Assembly: GCA_003241485.1 (NCBI GenBank) | Contig: QFQD01000006.1 | Location: forward strand, 62,001 to 126,000 | Source: Ancylobacter novellus | Lineage (GTDB): Bacteria; Pseudomonadota; Alphaproteobacteria; Rhizobiales; Xanthobacteraceae | DNA length: 64,000 nucleotides | Direction: 5' to 3' | Part shown: piece after piece, positions 16,587-25,075 of the stretch | How the letters are laid out: every line of letters begins with the position of its first letter | Position numbering within the stretch: position 1 is the stretch's first letter | Program-made: the position numbers and the translations under genes | The notes under the pieces: generated by a model | Told to the model about the DNA's origin: nothing | Seen by the model: only the letters and a program-made list of their open reading frames with translations | The model's database searches: none

Positions 16587-19328
16587 ATGCGTACTCCGGC
16601 GCGTCCGTCCGATCCGAGTGAAGCGAAGTCCTCAGATGCGGTGCCGGAGAGCCCGCCGCGCCTGTTCTCGCGCGCCAATCCCAAGCCCGTCTTCGCCCCC
16701 CCGGCGCCGAAGGCGAAACCCACGCAGGCCGCCAAGCCGGCGCAGGTCAGCCGCGCCGCCTCACCCGCGCCAGCAGAGCCCGGCTCCCGCACGGTCGGCG
16801 GCTCGCTCGGCAACAAGGCTGGCCGCCCCTCGATGAGCGCGCCCAAGAGCGGGACAGGCGCAAGCCGCGAGCTGATCCCCAGCTGGCTGCAGCCCTTCAC
16901 CATGCCGTCGAACACGCGCTTCACGCGCACGCCGGATTATCTGCTGCGTAAGCCGCCGGTAGAGGAGGTGGCGCCGGTCATGCCCGCCGCCACCCCGGTA
17001 CAGTCCACCACCGCGCTGGTGCCGCCGCGTCCCTCGCAGACGCCGGTGCTGCGCGTGCCCCCGCGCAAGCCGCCGCTCGGCAGCGCCGCCGGCCCTTTCA
17101 TCGCCGCCGATGCCCGCCGCGCGCTCGCCGCCCAGTCGGAAGCGCTGAAGGAAGCCATCGCTGCGCCGGCCGCCGCGACGCCCGTTGCGACCAGCCCCGC
17201 CACTGCCACACCTGCCACGGCGGAGCCTCTTGCCACGGCGGAGCCTCTTGCCGCGCCGCCCGCCCCCGAGGCGGAGTCGGCGCCACACATGGCCGTGGCC
17301 AGCGCGCCCAGCACCGTTCGTCCCTTCCCCGGCGTGATCCAGCTCGGATGGCCGCAGGACGGCGCCGAATGGCTGCCGGACGAGACCATCGAAGCCGCCA
17401 ACGACACCGGAATCGCGTTCGACGGTGCCGACGACGCGAATGACCCGCTGATCGCGACCGCCTTCGAGGCGAGCGTCGAGGAAGAGGAGTTCGACGACGC
17501 GTTCGAGGAAGGTGAGGTCGAGACCTCCGAAGACGAGATCGTCTACGCGGCGAGCCTTGACGCCGAGGAGGCGATGGACGAGCCCTCGCCGGCAATCGCC
17601 TCCCCGGAACTTGGCGGCTACAGCACCGCCTCGGCGGCGATATCCTTCTCCTGGCCGGTGTTCGGCATGATCGCCAGCCCGGCCGCCGCGCCGGCGCCCG
17701 AGCCGGTGGCGCCCGTCGCGACCCGCCCGGCGGCGCCTCCGCCGGCTCCGGTCACGGCCCCCGTCCCGGCGCCCCGCGCTGCGCCGGCCCCGCGCCCGGC
17801 CACGAGCGAGAGCGAGGAGTACGAGCTGCCGCCGCTCGACCTCCTCACCGAACCGCCGGCCAACGAGCCGGACTACGAGCTGTCGGAAGAATTCCTCGAC
17901 CGCAATTCGGTGAAGCTGCAGCAGGTGCTGCATGATTTCGGCGTGCGCGGCGAGATCATCGACGCCAATCCCGGCCCCGTCGTCACGCTCTACGAGCTTG
18001 AGCCGGCGCCCGGCATCAAGTCCAGCCGCGTCATCGGCCTGTCGGCCGACATTGCCCGCTCGATGAGCGCCATCTCCGCCCGCGTCGCCGTGGTGGAGGG
18101 GCGCAACGTCATCGGCATCGAACTGCCCAACCAGCGCCGCGAGACGGTCTGGCTGCGCGAGATGCTGGCGAGCCATGAGTTTGAGGCGGCCAAAGCCAAG
18201 CTCGGCATCGGGCTCGGCAAGACCATTGGCGGCGAGCCTGTCATCGTCGATCTCGCCCGCATGCCGCACCTGCTGGTCGCCGGCACCACGGGCTCGGGCA
18301 AGTCGGTCGCCATCAACACCATGATCCTCAGCCTGCTGTACCGGCACCGCCCGGACCAGTGCCGCCTGATCATGATCGACCCGAAGATGCTGGAACTCTC
18401 GGTCTATGAGGGCATCCCGCACCTCCTCACCCCCGTCGTCACCGACCCGAAGAAGGCGATCGTCGCCTTGAAGTGGGCGGTGCGGGAGATGGAGGACCGC
18501 TACAAGAAGATGAGCCGCCTCGGCGTGCGCAACATCGACGGTTTCAACGCCCGCGTGGCCGAGGCCGCCGCCAAGGGCGAGATCATCACCCGCAGCGTGC
18601 AGAAGGGCTTCGACAAGGAGACCGGCGAGATCATCGAGGAGGAGGAGATCATGGATCTTGCTCCCCTGCCCTACATCGTCATCGTCGTCGACGAGATGGC
18701 GGACCTGATGATGGTCGCCGGCAAGGACATCGAAGGCGCCATCCAGCGCCTCGCGCAGATGGCCCGCGCAGCCGGCATCCACCTCATCATGGCGACACAG
18801 CGCCCCTCCGTCGACGTCATCACCGGCACCATCAAGGCGAACTTCCCCACCCGCATCTCCTTCCAGGTGACGTCGAAGATCGACAGCCGCACCATTCTCG
18901 GCGAGATGGGCGCCGAGCAGCTGCTGGGCCAGGGCGACATGCTCTACATGGCCGGCGGCGGGCGCATCTCGCGCGTCCATGGCCCCTTCGTCTCCGACCA
19001 GGAGGTCGAGCGCGTCGTCGAGCATCTGAAGAGCCAGGCGCGGCCGGAATATCTCGACGAAGTCACCGCCGAGGAAGAGGAAGAGGTCGTGGCGGACGAC
19101 ACCGCCGTCTTCGACAAGAGCGAAATGGGTGCCGAGCCCGGCGATCTCTACGATCAGGCCGTGTCCGTGGTGATGCGCGACAAGAAGGCGTCGACCTCCT
19201 ACATCCAGCGCCGCCTGCAGATTGGCTACAACCGCGCCGCCTCCATCATGGAACGGATGGAGAATGAGGGCTTCGTCGGCCCGGCCAACCATGCCGGCAA
19301 GCGCGAGATCCTGCGCGACACACGCTGA
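16587..19328 (+). CDS. ftsK: FtsK/SpoIIIE-family DNA translocase without membrane segments
   Basis: The 913-residue protein has a complete FtsK motor in its second half: Walker A GTTGSGKS at residues 566-573, Walker B in PYIVIVVDEMADLMM, and ATQRPSVDVITGTIKANFP. A C-terminal gamma winged helix (about residues 850-910, STSYIQRRLQIGYNRAASIM) normally reads KOPS sites. The first 430 residues are low-complexity Ala/Pro-rich and acidic sequence, including a repeated ATAEPL unit. I see none of the four N-terminal transmembrane helices of classical FtsK, so this looks like a soluble second translocase, comparable in layout to Bacillus SftA. Its role in chromosome dimer resolution or segregation is inferred. 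The ATG at 16587 is the only good start. Confidence 0.9.
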   Translation: MRTPARPSDPSEAKSSDAVPESPPRLFSRANPKPVFAPPAPKAKPTQAAKPAQVSRAASPAPAEPGSRTVGGSLGNKAGRPSMSAPKSGTGASRELIPSWLQPFTMPSNTRFTRTPDYLLRKPPVEEVAPVMPAATPVQSTTALVPPRPSQTPVLRVPPRKPPLGSAAGPFIAADARRALAAQSEALKEAIAAPAAATPVATSPATATPATAEPLATAEPLAAPPAPEAESAPHMAVASAPSTVRPFPGVIQLGWPQDGAEWLPDETIEAANDTGIAFDGADDANDPLIATAFEASVEEEEFDDAFEEGEVETSEDEIVYAASLDAEEAMDEPSPAIASPELGGYSTASAAISFSWPVFGMIASPAAAPAPEPVAPVATRPAAPPPAPVTAPVPAPRAAPAPRPATSESEEYELPPLDLLTEPPANEPDYELSEEFLDRNSVKLQQVLHDFGVRGEIIDANPGPVVTLYELEPAPGIKSSRVIGLSADIARSMSAISARVAVVEGRNVIGIELPNQRRETVWLREMLASHEFEAAKAKLGIGLGKTIGGEPVIVDLARMPHLLVAGTTGSGKSVAINTMILSLLYRHRPDQCRLIMIDPKMLELSVYEGIPHLLTPVVTDPKKAIVALKWAVREMEDRYKKMSRLGVRNIDGFNARVAEAAAKGEIITRSVQKGFDKETGEIIEEEEIMDLAPLPYIVIVVDEMADLMMVAGKDIEGAIQRLAQMARAAGIHLIMATQRPSVDVITGTIKANFPTRISFQVTSKIDSRTILGEMGAEQLLGQGDMLYMAGGGRISRVHGPFVSDQEVERVVEHLKSQARPEYLDEVTAEEEEEVVADDTAVFDKSEMGAEPGDLYDQAVSVVMRDKKASTSYIQRRLQIGYNRAASIMERMENEGFVGPANHAGKREILRDTR

Positions 19329-19368
19329 CGCGGCCGCGCCGTCCGGCAAAGGCCGAACCTATTTGCTT

Positions 19369-19398
19369 GCGGGCGGGGCCTTCGGTCTCGCCCGCTTT
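19369..19398 (+). terminator. Terminator-like hairpin after ftsK
   Basis: GCGGGCG (19369-19375) pairs with CGCCCGC (19389-19395), followed by TTT. It is 40 bp after the ftsK stop codon. The short U-tract makes this a moderate call. Confidence 0.5.
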
Positions 19399-19514
19399 GC
19401 GTTTAAGTACACATCGATCCTGCATCCGCACCTCTTTCGCCACGGGCCAAGGAGGATTAGGTGTGTGCCACTCCCCCCGCCGGCGCCCGCCCGCGCCCAT
19501 TCCCGAGGTTCGCC

Positions 19515-20987
19515 ATGTCCGCCGTGAATGCCCCCACTGTCAGCTATCCCGACGTCCTCCTGTTCATTGATGGTCAGTGGCGCGAAGGCACGGGGCAGGA
19601 CGGCAAGCCGGCGAACCAGCCCATCATCAATCCCGCGACGGAAGAAGTGATCGGCACCCTCGCCCATGCCAGCCGCGCCGACCTCGATGCCGCGCTGGTC
19701 GCGGCCGAGCGCGGCTTCGCGACCTGGCGCCATGTCGCCGCGCATGAGCGCTACAAGCTGATGCGCAAGGCGGCCGAGATCCTGCGCGAGCGCGCGGAGG
19801 AAATCTCCACCATCATGACGATGGAACAGGGCAAGCCGCTGTTCGAGGCGCGCGTGGAGACGATGGCCGCCGCCGACATCATCGACTGGTTCGCCGAGGA
19901 AGCCCGCCGCATCTATGGCCGCGTCATCGCCCCGCGCGCGGCCGGTGTCGAGCAGGTCGTGCACAAGGAACCGGTCGGCGTCGTCGCGGCGTTCACGCCG
20001 TGGAACTTCCCGATCAATCAGGCGGTGCGCAAGATTTCCGCCGCGCTCGCTGCCGGCTGCTCCGTCATCCTGAAGGGCCCGGAGGAAACCCCCGCCTCCT
20101 GCGCCGCGCTGGTCAAGGCCTACGAGGATGCCGGCCTGCCCAAGGGCGTCATCAACCTCGTCTTCGGCGTGCCGTCGGAAATCTCCGGCTATCTCATCCC
20201 GCACCCGATCGTGAAGAAGATCACCTTCACCGGCTCGACCGTGGTCGGCAAGCAGCTGACCGCGCTCGCCGGCGCGCATATGAAGCGCGTCACCATGGAG
20301 CTGGGCGGCCACGCCCCGGCCGTGGTGTTCGAGGATGCCGACGTCGACCACGCGGTGAAGCTGCTGTCCGGCGCGAAGTTCCGCAATGCCGGGCAGGTCT
20401 GCGTCTCGCCGACCCGCTTCCTCGTGCATGAGGACATCTATGCGCGCTTCGTCGACGGTTTCGTCGCGGCGGTGCAGGGCGTGAAGGTCGGCAACGGCCT
20501 CGACGCGGATGTGCGCATGGGGCCGCTCGCCAATTCCCGCCGCGTCGAGGCGATGGAAACCCTCACCGCCGACGCCATTGCCAAGGGCGCGACGCTGCGC
20601 ACAGGCGGCGCCCGGCTCGGCAACAAGGGCTATTTCTTCCAGCCCACCGTGCTGACCGACCTGTCACCGGACGCCCGCATCCTCAATGAAGAGCCCTTCG
20701 GCCCGATCGTGCCGATCCAGCCCTTCACCTCCACCGAGGCGGTGATCGAGGAAGCCAATCGGCTGCCCTACGGCCTCGCCGCCTATGCCTACACCACCTC
20801 GGCCAAGCGCGCCGACGAGTTCGCCCGCCGGGTGGAAAGCGGCATGGTGTCGATCAACCATCACGGCCTCGCCCTGCCCGAGACGCCGTTCGGCGGCATC
20901 AAGGATTCCGGCTATGGCTCGGAAGGCGGCATCGAGGCCATCGAGGCCTATGTGAACACCAAGTTCGTCACTCAGTTCGGCCTGTGA
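19515..20987 (+). CDS. NAD(P)-dependent succinate-semialdehyde dehydrogenase family protein
   Basis: The 490-residue protein is an aldehyde dehydrogenase closest in pattern to GabD-like succinate-semialdehyde dehydrogenases. It has the NPATEEVIGTLAHAS start block, the nucleotide-fold segment AFTPWNFPINQ, FTGSTVVGK, the general base Glu262 in MELGGHAP and the catalytic thiol Cys296 in GQVCVSPTRF. The ATG at 19515 aligns with the usual family start. However, a much better Shine-Dalgarno sequence, AAGGAGG at 19449-19455, precedes an in-frame GTG at 19461, which would add 18 residues. No gab cluster partner is adjacent, so the true aldehyde substrate is open. Confidence 0.88.
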   Translation: MSAVNAPTVSYPDVLLFIDGQWREGTGQDGKPANQPIINPATEEVIGTLAHASRADLDAALVAAERGFATWRHVAAHERYKLMRKAAEILRERAEEISTIMTMEQGKPLFEARVETMAAADIIDWFAEEARRIYGRVIAPRAAGVEQVVHKEPVGVVAAFTPWNFPINQAVRKISAALAAGCSVILKGPEETPASCAALVKAYEDAGLPKGVINLVFGVPSEISGYLIPHPIVKKITFTGSTVVGKQLTALAGAHMKRVTMELGGHAPAVVFEDADVDHAVKLLSGAKFRNAGQVCVSPTRFLVHEDIYARFVDGFVAAVQGVKVGNGLDADVRMGPLANSRRVEAMETLTADAIAKGATLRTGGARLGNKGYFFQPTVLTDLSPDARILNEEPFGPIVPIQPFTSTEAVIEEANRLPYGLAAYAYTTSAKRADEFARRVESGMVSINHHGLALPETPFGGIKDSGYGSEGGIEAIEAYVNTKFVTQFGL

Positions 20988-21099
20988 GGCCCGGCGGGTG
21001 CGGGCGCCCCCGTCGCGGCCCGCCTCCGCGAAACGACATCGGCAGATCGGGGGAAATGCGGTACTAAAGTAGAGGCCCGCATTTCCCTCCGGCTCTGCC

Positions 21100-21939
21100 A
21101 TGGACCTCACCGTCTTTCTGGTCGTGCTCCTTTCCGCCCTCATGCAGGCGGGGTGGAACGTGATCCTCAAGATCCGCCTCGACCCCTTCAGCGCGCTGGT
21201 GCTGGTCGGCATCTGCGGCGGCATCGCCGCGCTGCCCTTCGCGCTGTGGCTCGGCCCGCCCGATGCGGCGGTGGTGCCGTGGATCGGCCTGTCAGTCGTG
21301 TGCCACCTCTCCTATTACGCCTTCATCATCGGCGCCTATACGCGCGCCGATCTCGGCATGGCCTATCCGGTAGCCCGCGGCAGCGCGCTGCTGATGACGG
21401 CGGCGGTGGCGATCTTCGTGCTGGCCGAGCCCATCGGCCTCATCGGCGTCACGGGCATCGTGCTGCTGGCCGCGAGCGTGCTGCTCATGGCCCGGCACGC
21501 GATCGGCCAGAGGATGGAGGCGGCCGGGCTGCTGCTGGCGCTTGGCTCGGGCGTCTCGGTCACCGGCTTCACCATCATCGACGGTACCGCCGCGCGCATC
21601 GCCGGCTCGGCCAATGCGTATACGACCTGGCTGTTCGTCTGCGATGCCGTGGTCATCCTTGCCCTCGTGCTCGCGTGGAAGGGCCCGCGCGCGCTGAAGC
21701 CCATGCTCGGCTTCCTGCCCCTCGGCATGCTCGGCGGGAGCATGCTGTTCGTGAGCTACTGGCTCTCGGTCTGGGCAATGACGCAGGCGCCCATCGGCCT
21801 CGTCACCGCCGTGCGCGAATCCAGCGTGCTGTTCGGCGCGATCATGGCGGTGACGCTGCTGCGCGAACCGCTGCGCGCCGATCGCGTGGTCGCCGCCGTT
21901 CTGGTGGTCGCCGGGCTGACGCTGATCAAGTTGCACTGA
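21100..21939 (+). CDS. EamA/DMT-family transporter, first tandem copy
   Basis: The 279-residue protein has ten hydrophobic helices arranged as two EamA repeats, typical of drug/metabolite transporters. Family features include MQAGWNVILKIRLDPFSALVLVG at the start, the SYYAFIIGAYTRADLGMAYPVARGSA block and the C-terminal VRESSVLFGAIMAV. It is paralogous to the next gene, with near-identical blocks in the same positions. Substrate cannot be deduced. The spacing to the next gene is 72 bp, so both may be on one transcript. Confidence 0.85.
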   Translation: MDLTVFLVVLLSALMQAGWNVILKIRLDPFSALVLVGICGGIAALPFALWLGPPDAAVVPWIGLSVVCHLSYYAFIIGAYTRADLGMAYPVARGSALLMTAAVAIFVLAEPIGLIGVTGIVLLAASVLLMARHAIGQRMEAAGLLLALGSGVSVTGFTIIDGTAARIAGSANAYTTWLFVCDAVVILALVLAWKGPRALKPMLGFLPLGMLGGSMLFVSYWLSVWAMTQAPIGLVTAVRESSVLFGAIMAVTLLREPLRADRVVAAVLVVAGLTLIKLH

Positions 21940-22011
21940 ACTGACGCTCGGCACGCCGCGCGGAATCGGCTATTGCAGCGCGGCCTCTTCCTCCCGCCGG
22001 CGTGTCGTTCA

Positions 22012-22854
22012 ATGGAACCCAGCGTGTTCATGGCGGTCATCGCCGCCGCCGCGATGCACGCGGGCTGGAACGCCATCCTGAAAATCCGGCTCGACCCGTT
22101 CATCGCCGTCGTGCTGGTGAACGCGGCCTGCGGCGTCATCGCCCTGCCGGCGGCGCTCTATTTCGGCCTGCCGGAGCTGCATGTCTGGCCGTGGATCGTC
22201 GCCTCGATCCTCATCCACCTCGTCTACTACCTGACGCTGAGCGGCGCCTACCGGCTGGCGGATATGGGGCTCGTCTACCCCATCGCGCGCGGCAGCGCGC
22301 CGCTGATGACCACGATCCTCTCGGTCACGCTGGTCGGTGAGGCGGTCGACGCGCAGGGCTTTCTCGGCGTCCTGCTTCTTGCCGTCGGCATCCTCGCCAT
22401 CGCCTGGCGCCGCAAGGGGCTGGCGGCGCTGAACGGCACGGCGCTGCGCCTCGCGCTCACCTGCGGCGTCAGCATCACCGCCTATACGCTGGTGGACGGC
22501 CTCGGCGCCCGCGCCGCCGGCAATCCGCACCTTTATTCCTCCTGGCTGTTCGTGATGGACAGCTTGCTGATCACGCTGTTCGGGCTAGCCTGGAAGGGAC
22601 CGCGCGCCTTGAAGCCGGCGCTCTCCTTCATCGGGCCGGGCTTTGCCGGCGGGGCGATGTCGCTCGCGGCCTACTGGATTTCGATCTGGGCCATGACGAA
22701 GGCGCCGATCGGGCTGGTCGCCGCCGTGCGTGAATCGAGCGTGCTGTTCGGCGCCATCATCGCCGTGGTGGTGCTGCGGGAACCGCTGCGCGCCGAGCGC
22801 CTCGTCGCCGCCGTGCTCATCGTCGCCGGCCTGACGCTGATAAAGCTGCACTGA
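22012..22854 (+). CDS. EamA/DMT-family transporter, second tandem copy
   Basis: The 280-residue product is a ten-helix EamA protein strongly similar to the upstream one: MHAGWNAILKIRLDPFIAVVL, GLVYPIARGSAPLM, APIGLVAAVRESSVLFGAI and an identical VAGLTLIKLH end. The ATG at 22012 matches the start of the paralogue better than an upstream start at 21973. The pair arose by tandem duplication and may transport related substrates or form a heterodimer. Function unknown. Confidence 0.85.
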   Translation: MEPSVFMAVIAAAAMHAGWNAILKIRLDPFIAVVLVNAACGVIALPAALYFGLPELHVWPWIVASILIHLVYYLTLSGAYRLADMGLVYPIARGSAPLMTTILSVTLVGEAVDAQGFLGVLLLAVGILAIAWRRKGLAALNGTALRLALTCGVSITAYTLVDGLGARAAGNPHLYSSWLFVMDSLLITLFGLAWKGPRALKPALSFIGPGFAGGAMSLAAYWISIWAMTKAPIGLVAAVRESSVLFGAIIAVVVLREPLRAERLVAAVLIVAGLTLIKLH

Positions 22855-22891
22855 ATTCGCCCTCGGCCCGCGGCTGTGCTCCATTGCGCCG

Positions 22892-24217
22892 ATGAACGCG
22901 ACGTCCAGCCTCACGATTCGCCCGGTCCTGCCGGAGGAAGCCTTCGCCGGTCCCCTCGCCACGGTGCGCGAGGGTGCGCCGGTCATCATGGTTCTCGGCG
23001 GCGCCGGCACCGGCAAGACCACCTTCCTGCAGGCGCTGCGCAGGATCGGCGGCAGCCGGCAGGCCTTTCTCGCCCCGACCGGCGTTGCCGCGCTTCAGCT
23101 CGGCGGGCAGACGGTGCATTCCTTCTTCGGCCTGCCCCCGCGCCTCGTCGACCCCGACCAGGTCAAGCCGCGCTCGCCCAAGCGCACCCTGATGAAGAAG
23201 CTGGAGCGGCTGGTCATCGACGAGGTGTCGATGGTGCGCGCGGATGTGCTCGACGCCGTGGACCGCTGCCTGCGCATCGCGCGCGGCAATCCGGAGCCGT
23301 TCGGCGGCGTGCAGGTCGTGCTGGTCGGCGACTTCCTGCAGCTGCCGCCGGTGGTGCCGCAGGCGGAACGCGAGATACTCGCCCATTTCGGCTATGAGGG
23401 CCCCTTCGCCTTCGACGCGCGCGTGCTGAAAGAGGTCGAGGTGGCGCGCCTGCCGTTCACGCAGGTCTATCGCCAGACCGACGAGGACTTCGTCACCCAT
23501 CTCGCCAATCTGCGCGCCGGCCGGGAAGTTCCCCACGCTGTCGCCGCTATCAACGAGGCCTCGTTCCGCGAGCACAGGCAGGGCCGCATCCCCGTGGTGC
23601 TCGCCCCGACCAACAGCCGGGTCGATGCCTATAACCGGCGCGGCCTGGAAGCGCTCGCCGATGACGGGCGGGCCTATGAGGGCAAGAGCGAGGGCGAGTT
23701 CGACCTCGCCAATGATCGCCTGCCCGTGCCCGAGACGCTGGTGCTGAAGGTGGGCGCCCGCGTCATGATGGTGCGCAACGATCCCGAGAAGCAGTGGGTC
23801 AACGGCTCGGTCGGCACCATCATCGGGCTGGCACATGACCGCGCCTTCGTCCGACTCGATTCCGGCGGCGTGGTGGAGATCGAGCGCACCAGCTGGGAGC
23901 GCATCCGCTACGACTGGGACGACGCCACCGGGCAGGTGGCGGCCAAGGTGGTCGGCTCCTACACCCAGCTGCCGCTGGTACCGGCATGGGCCGTGACCGT
24001 GCACAAGGCGCAGGGACTGACGCTCGAAGACGTGCGCATCGACTTCGACACCGGCACCTTCGCCGCCGGCCAGGCCTATGTCGCGCTGTCGCGGGCGCGC
24101 TCGCTGGCGGGGCTCTCGCTCGCCCGGCCGTTGCGCACCTCCGATATCCGGATCAGCCGGCGGGTTGCCGAGTTCAATCACGCCTTCGAGACGGACACCG
24201 CGTTGTTGCGGGGATAA
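22892..24217 (+). CDS. Pif1/RecD2-like superfamily 1B DNA helicase
   Basis: The 441-residue protein has the SF1B helicase motifs: Walker A GGAGTGKTT near residues 36-44, the Pif1-type FLAPTGVAALQLGG and QTVHSFFGLP blocks, motif II VIDEVSM, motif III VVLVGDFLQLPPV, and motif VI region VTVHKAQGLTLEDVRID with AYVALSRARSL at the C-terminus. These features place it with Pif1-like helicases, which unwind DNA 5' to 3' and can resolve G-quadruplexes or replication obstacles. It is compact, with no extra domains. It stands alone between EamA transporters and a small membrane peptide, so its pathway is not shown by context. Confidence 0.88.
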   Translation: MNATSSLTIRPVLPEEAFAGPLATVREGAPVIMVLGGAGTGKTTFLQALRRIGGSRQAFLAPTGVAALQLGGQTVHSFFGLPPRLVDPDQVKPRSPKRTLMKKLERLVIDEVSMVRADVLDAVDRCLRIARGNPEPFGGVQVVLVGDFLQLPPVVPQAEREILAHFGYEGPFAFDARVLKEVEVARLPFTQVYRQTDEDFVTHLANLRAGREVPHAVAAINEASFREHRQGRIPVVLAPTNSRVDAYNRRGLEALADDGRAYEGKSEGEFDLANDRLPVPETLVLKVGARVMMVRNDPEKQWVNGSVGTIIGLAHDRAFVRLDSGGVVEIERTSWERIRYDWDDATGQVAAKVVGSYTQLPLVPAWAVTVHKAQGLTLEDVRIDFDTGTFAAGQAYVALSRARSLAGLSLARPLRTSDIRISRRVAEFNHAFETDTALLRG

Positions 24218-24233
24218 TTCCCAACCGGCTTTA

Positions 24234-24260
24234 CTTAATTCATATTCTTGATAGATTAAG
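24234..24260. promoter_or_regulatory. AT-rich 27-bp inverted repeat, candidate Rrf2 operator
   Basis: CTTAAT (24234-24239) and ATTAAG (24255-24260) form an inverted repeat separated by 15 bp, in an AT-rich island between GC-rich genes. It ends 21 bp before the 49-residue ORF and lies about 270 bp upstream of the Rrf2 regulator. Rrf2 proteins bind palindromes of about this length, so autoregulation is plausible but unproven. Confidence 0.35.
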
Positions 24261-24281
24261 GGCGACCGTGAGAGGAAGCCC

Positions 24282-24431
24282 ATGAGCCAGACCAGCCTTC
24301 GCCGCTACCGCGACAAGCTCCTGTTCGCGCTCGCTTATGGCGCTGTGATCGGGGCTGTTCTGTTCGCGCACCCTTTCAAGCAGGACGCGCCGGCCCCGAC
24401 TGTCATCGGCGCCGCCGACATCGTGCGGTGA
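24282..24431 (+). CDS. 49-residue single-pass membrane peptide
   Basis: The ORF starts MSQTSLRRYRDK, with AGAGGAAG as ribosome binding site, and has one hydrophobic segment at about residues 13-30 (LLFALAYGAVIGAVLFA). A basic N-terminus before the helix predicts that the short C-terminal tail (about 20 residues) is outside the cytoplasm. It has no recognised family. It sits between the helicase and the Rrf2 regulator, and an AT-rich palindrome lies upstream. Its reality rests on the good ribosome binding site, codon usage and membrane pattern. Confidence 0.55.
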   Translation: MSQTSLRRYRDKLLFALAYGAVIGAVLFAHPFKQDAPAPTVIGAADIVR

Positions 24432-24524
24432 ATTCGCTCTGGTAAAAGTCCGGCCCGTCTATCATCTATATAGCGTGTTACGGACGTGGATTCTCTGCGG
24501 CCGTCCGTGAGGTTGCAGGCGGAC

Positions 24525-24974
24525 ATGCTGACGAACAAGGGCAAATACGGCCTCAAGGCCATGCTGTTTCTGGCCCGGCTCGAACCCGGCTCCAGCGCCA
24601 TGGGCCAGGAAATCGCCACCGCCAACAACATCCCCAAGAAGTTCCTCGACGCGATCCTGCTGGAACTGCGCAATGCCGGCATGCTGCGCTCGAAGAAGGG
24701 CCCGGGCGGCGGCTACGCGCTCGCCAAGGCCCCGCGCGACATCCGCATCGGCCACATCATCCGCACGCTCGACGGCCCGCTGGCGCCGATCAACTGCGCC
24801 AGCAAGAGCGCCTACGTGCCGTGCCAGGACTGCGAGGACCTGAAGACCTGCTCGGTGCGCATCACCATGAGCAAGGTGCGCGACGCCATGTCGGACATTC
24901 TCGACGGCATGTCGCTGCAGGACATGATCGTGTTCGCCGAAACCCCGAACGCCGACCTGATGTACAACATCTGA
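24525..24974 (+). CDS. Rrf2-family transcriptional regulator with conserved cysteines
   Basis: The 149-residue protein begins with the family pattern MLTNKGKYGLKAMLFLARL and a winged helix (GQEIATANNIPKKFLDAIL, then GGGYALAK around residues 67-74). Four cysteines (C-x9-C-x2-C-x5-C in the segment INCASKSAYVPCQDCEDLKTC) could hold an iron-sulfur cluster, as in IscR, NsrR and RsrR. It therefore probably senses iron-sulfur status, redox or nitric oxide. The ATG at 24525 matches the usual family start; an upstream start at 24486 would add 13 residues. A 7-bp inverted repeat, ACGGACG/CGTCCGT, lies in its leader (24480-24508). Target genes are unknown. Confidence 0.88.
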   Translation: MLTNKGKYGLKAMLFLARLEPGSSAMGQEIATANNIPKKFLDAILLELRNAGMLRSKKGPGGGYALAKAPRDIRIGHIIRTLDGPLAPINCASKSAYVPCQDCEDLKTCSVRITMSKVRDAMSDILDGMSLQDMIVFAETPNADLMYNI

Positions 24975-25024
24975 GCGGGCGGCAACGTTGTCGCCCGGCC
25001 GGACGGCGCTCCTGCCGGCGCCCG

Positions 25025-25055
25025 ATCCCGGATCAGCCTGTCGGCCGTCCGGGAT
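25025..25055. repeat. Intergenic inverted repeat, TCCGGGAT family
   Basis: ATCCCGGA (25025-25032) pairs perfectly with TCCGGGAT (25048-25055). The loop (15 nt) ends in GGCCG, as at 4302-4331. It sits in the 101-bp gap between the convergent Rrf2 and acyl-CoA dehydrogenase genes. Confidence 0.6.
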
Positions 25056-25075
25056 GAGGTTCTAGGAACGCGGCC

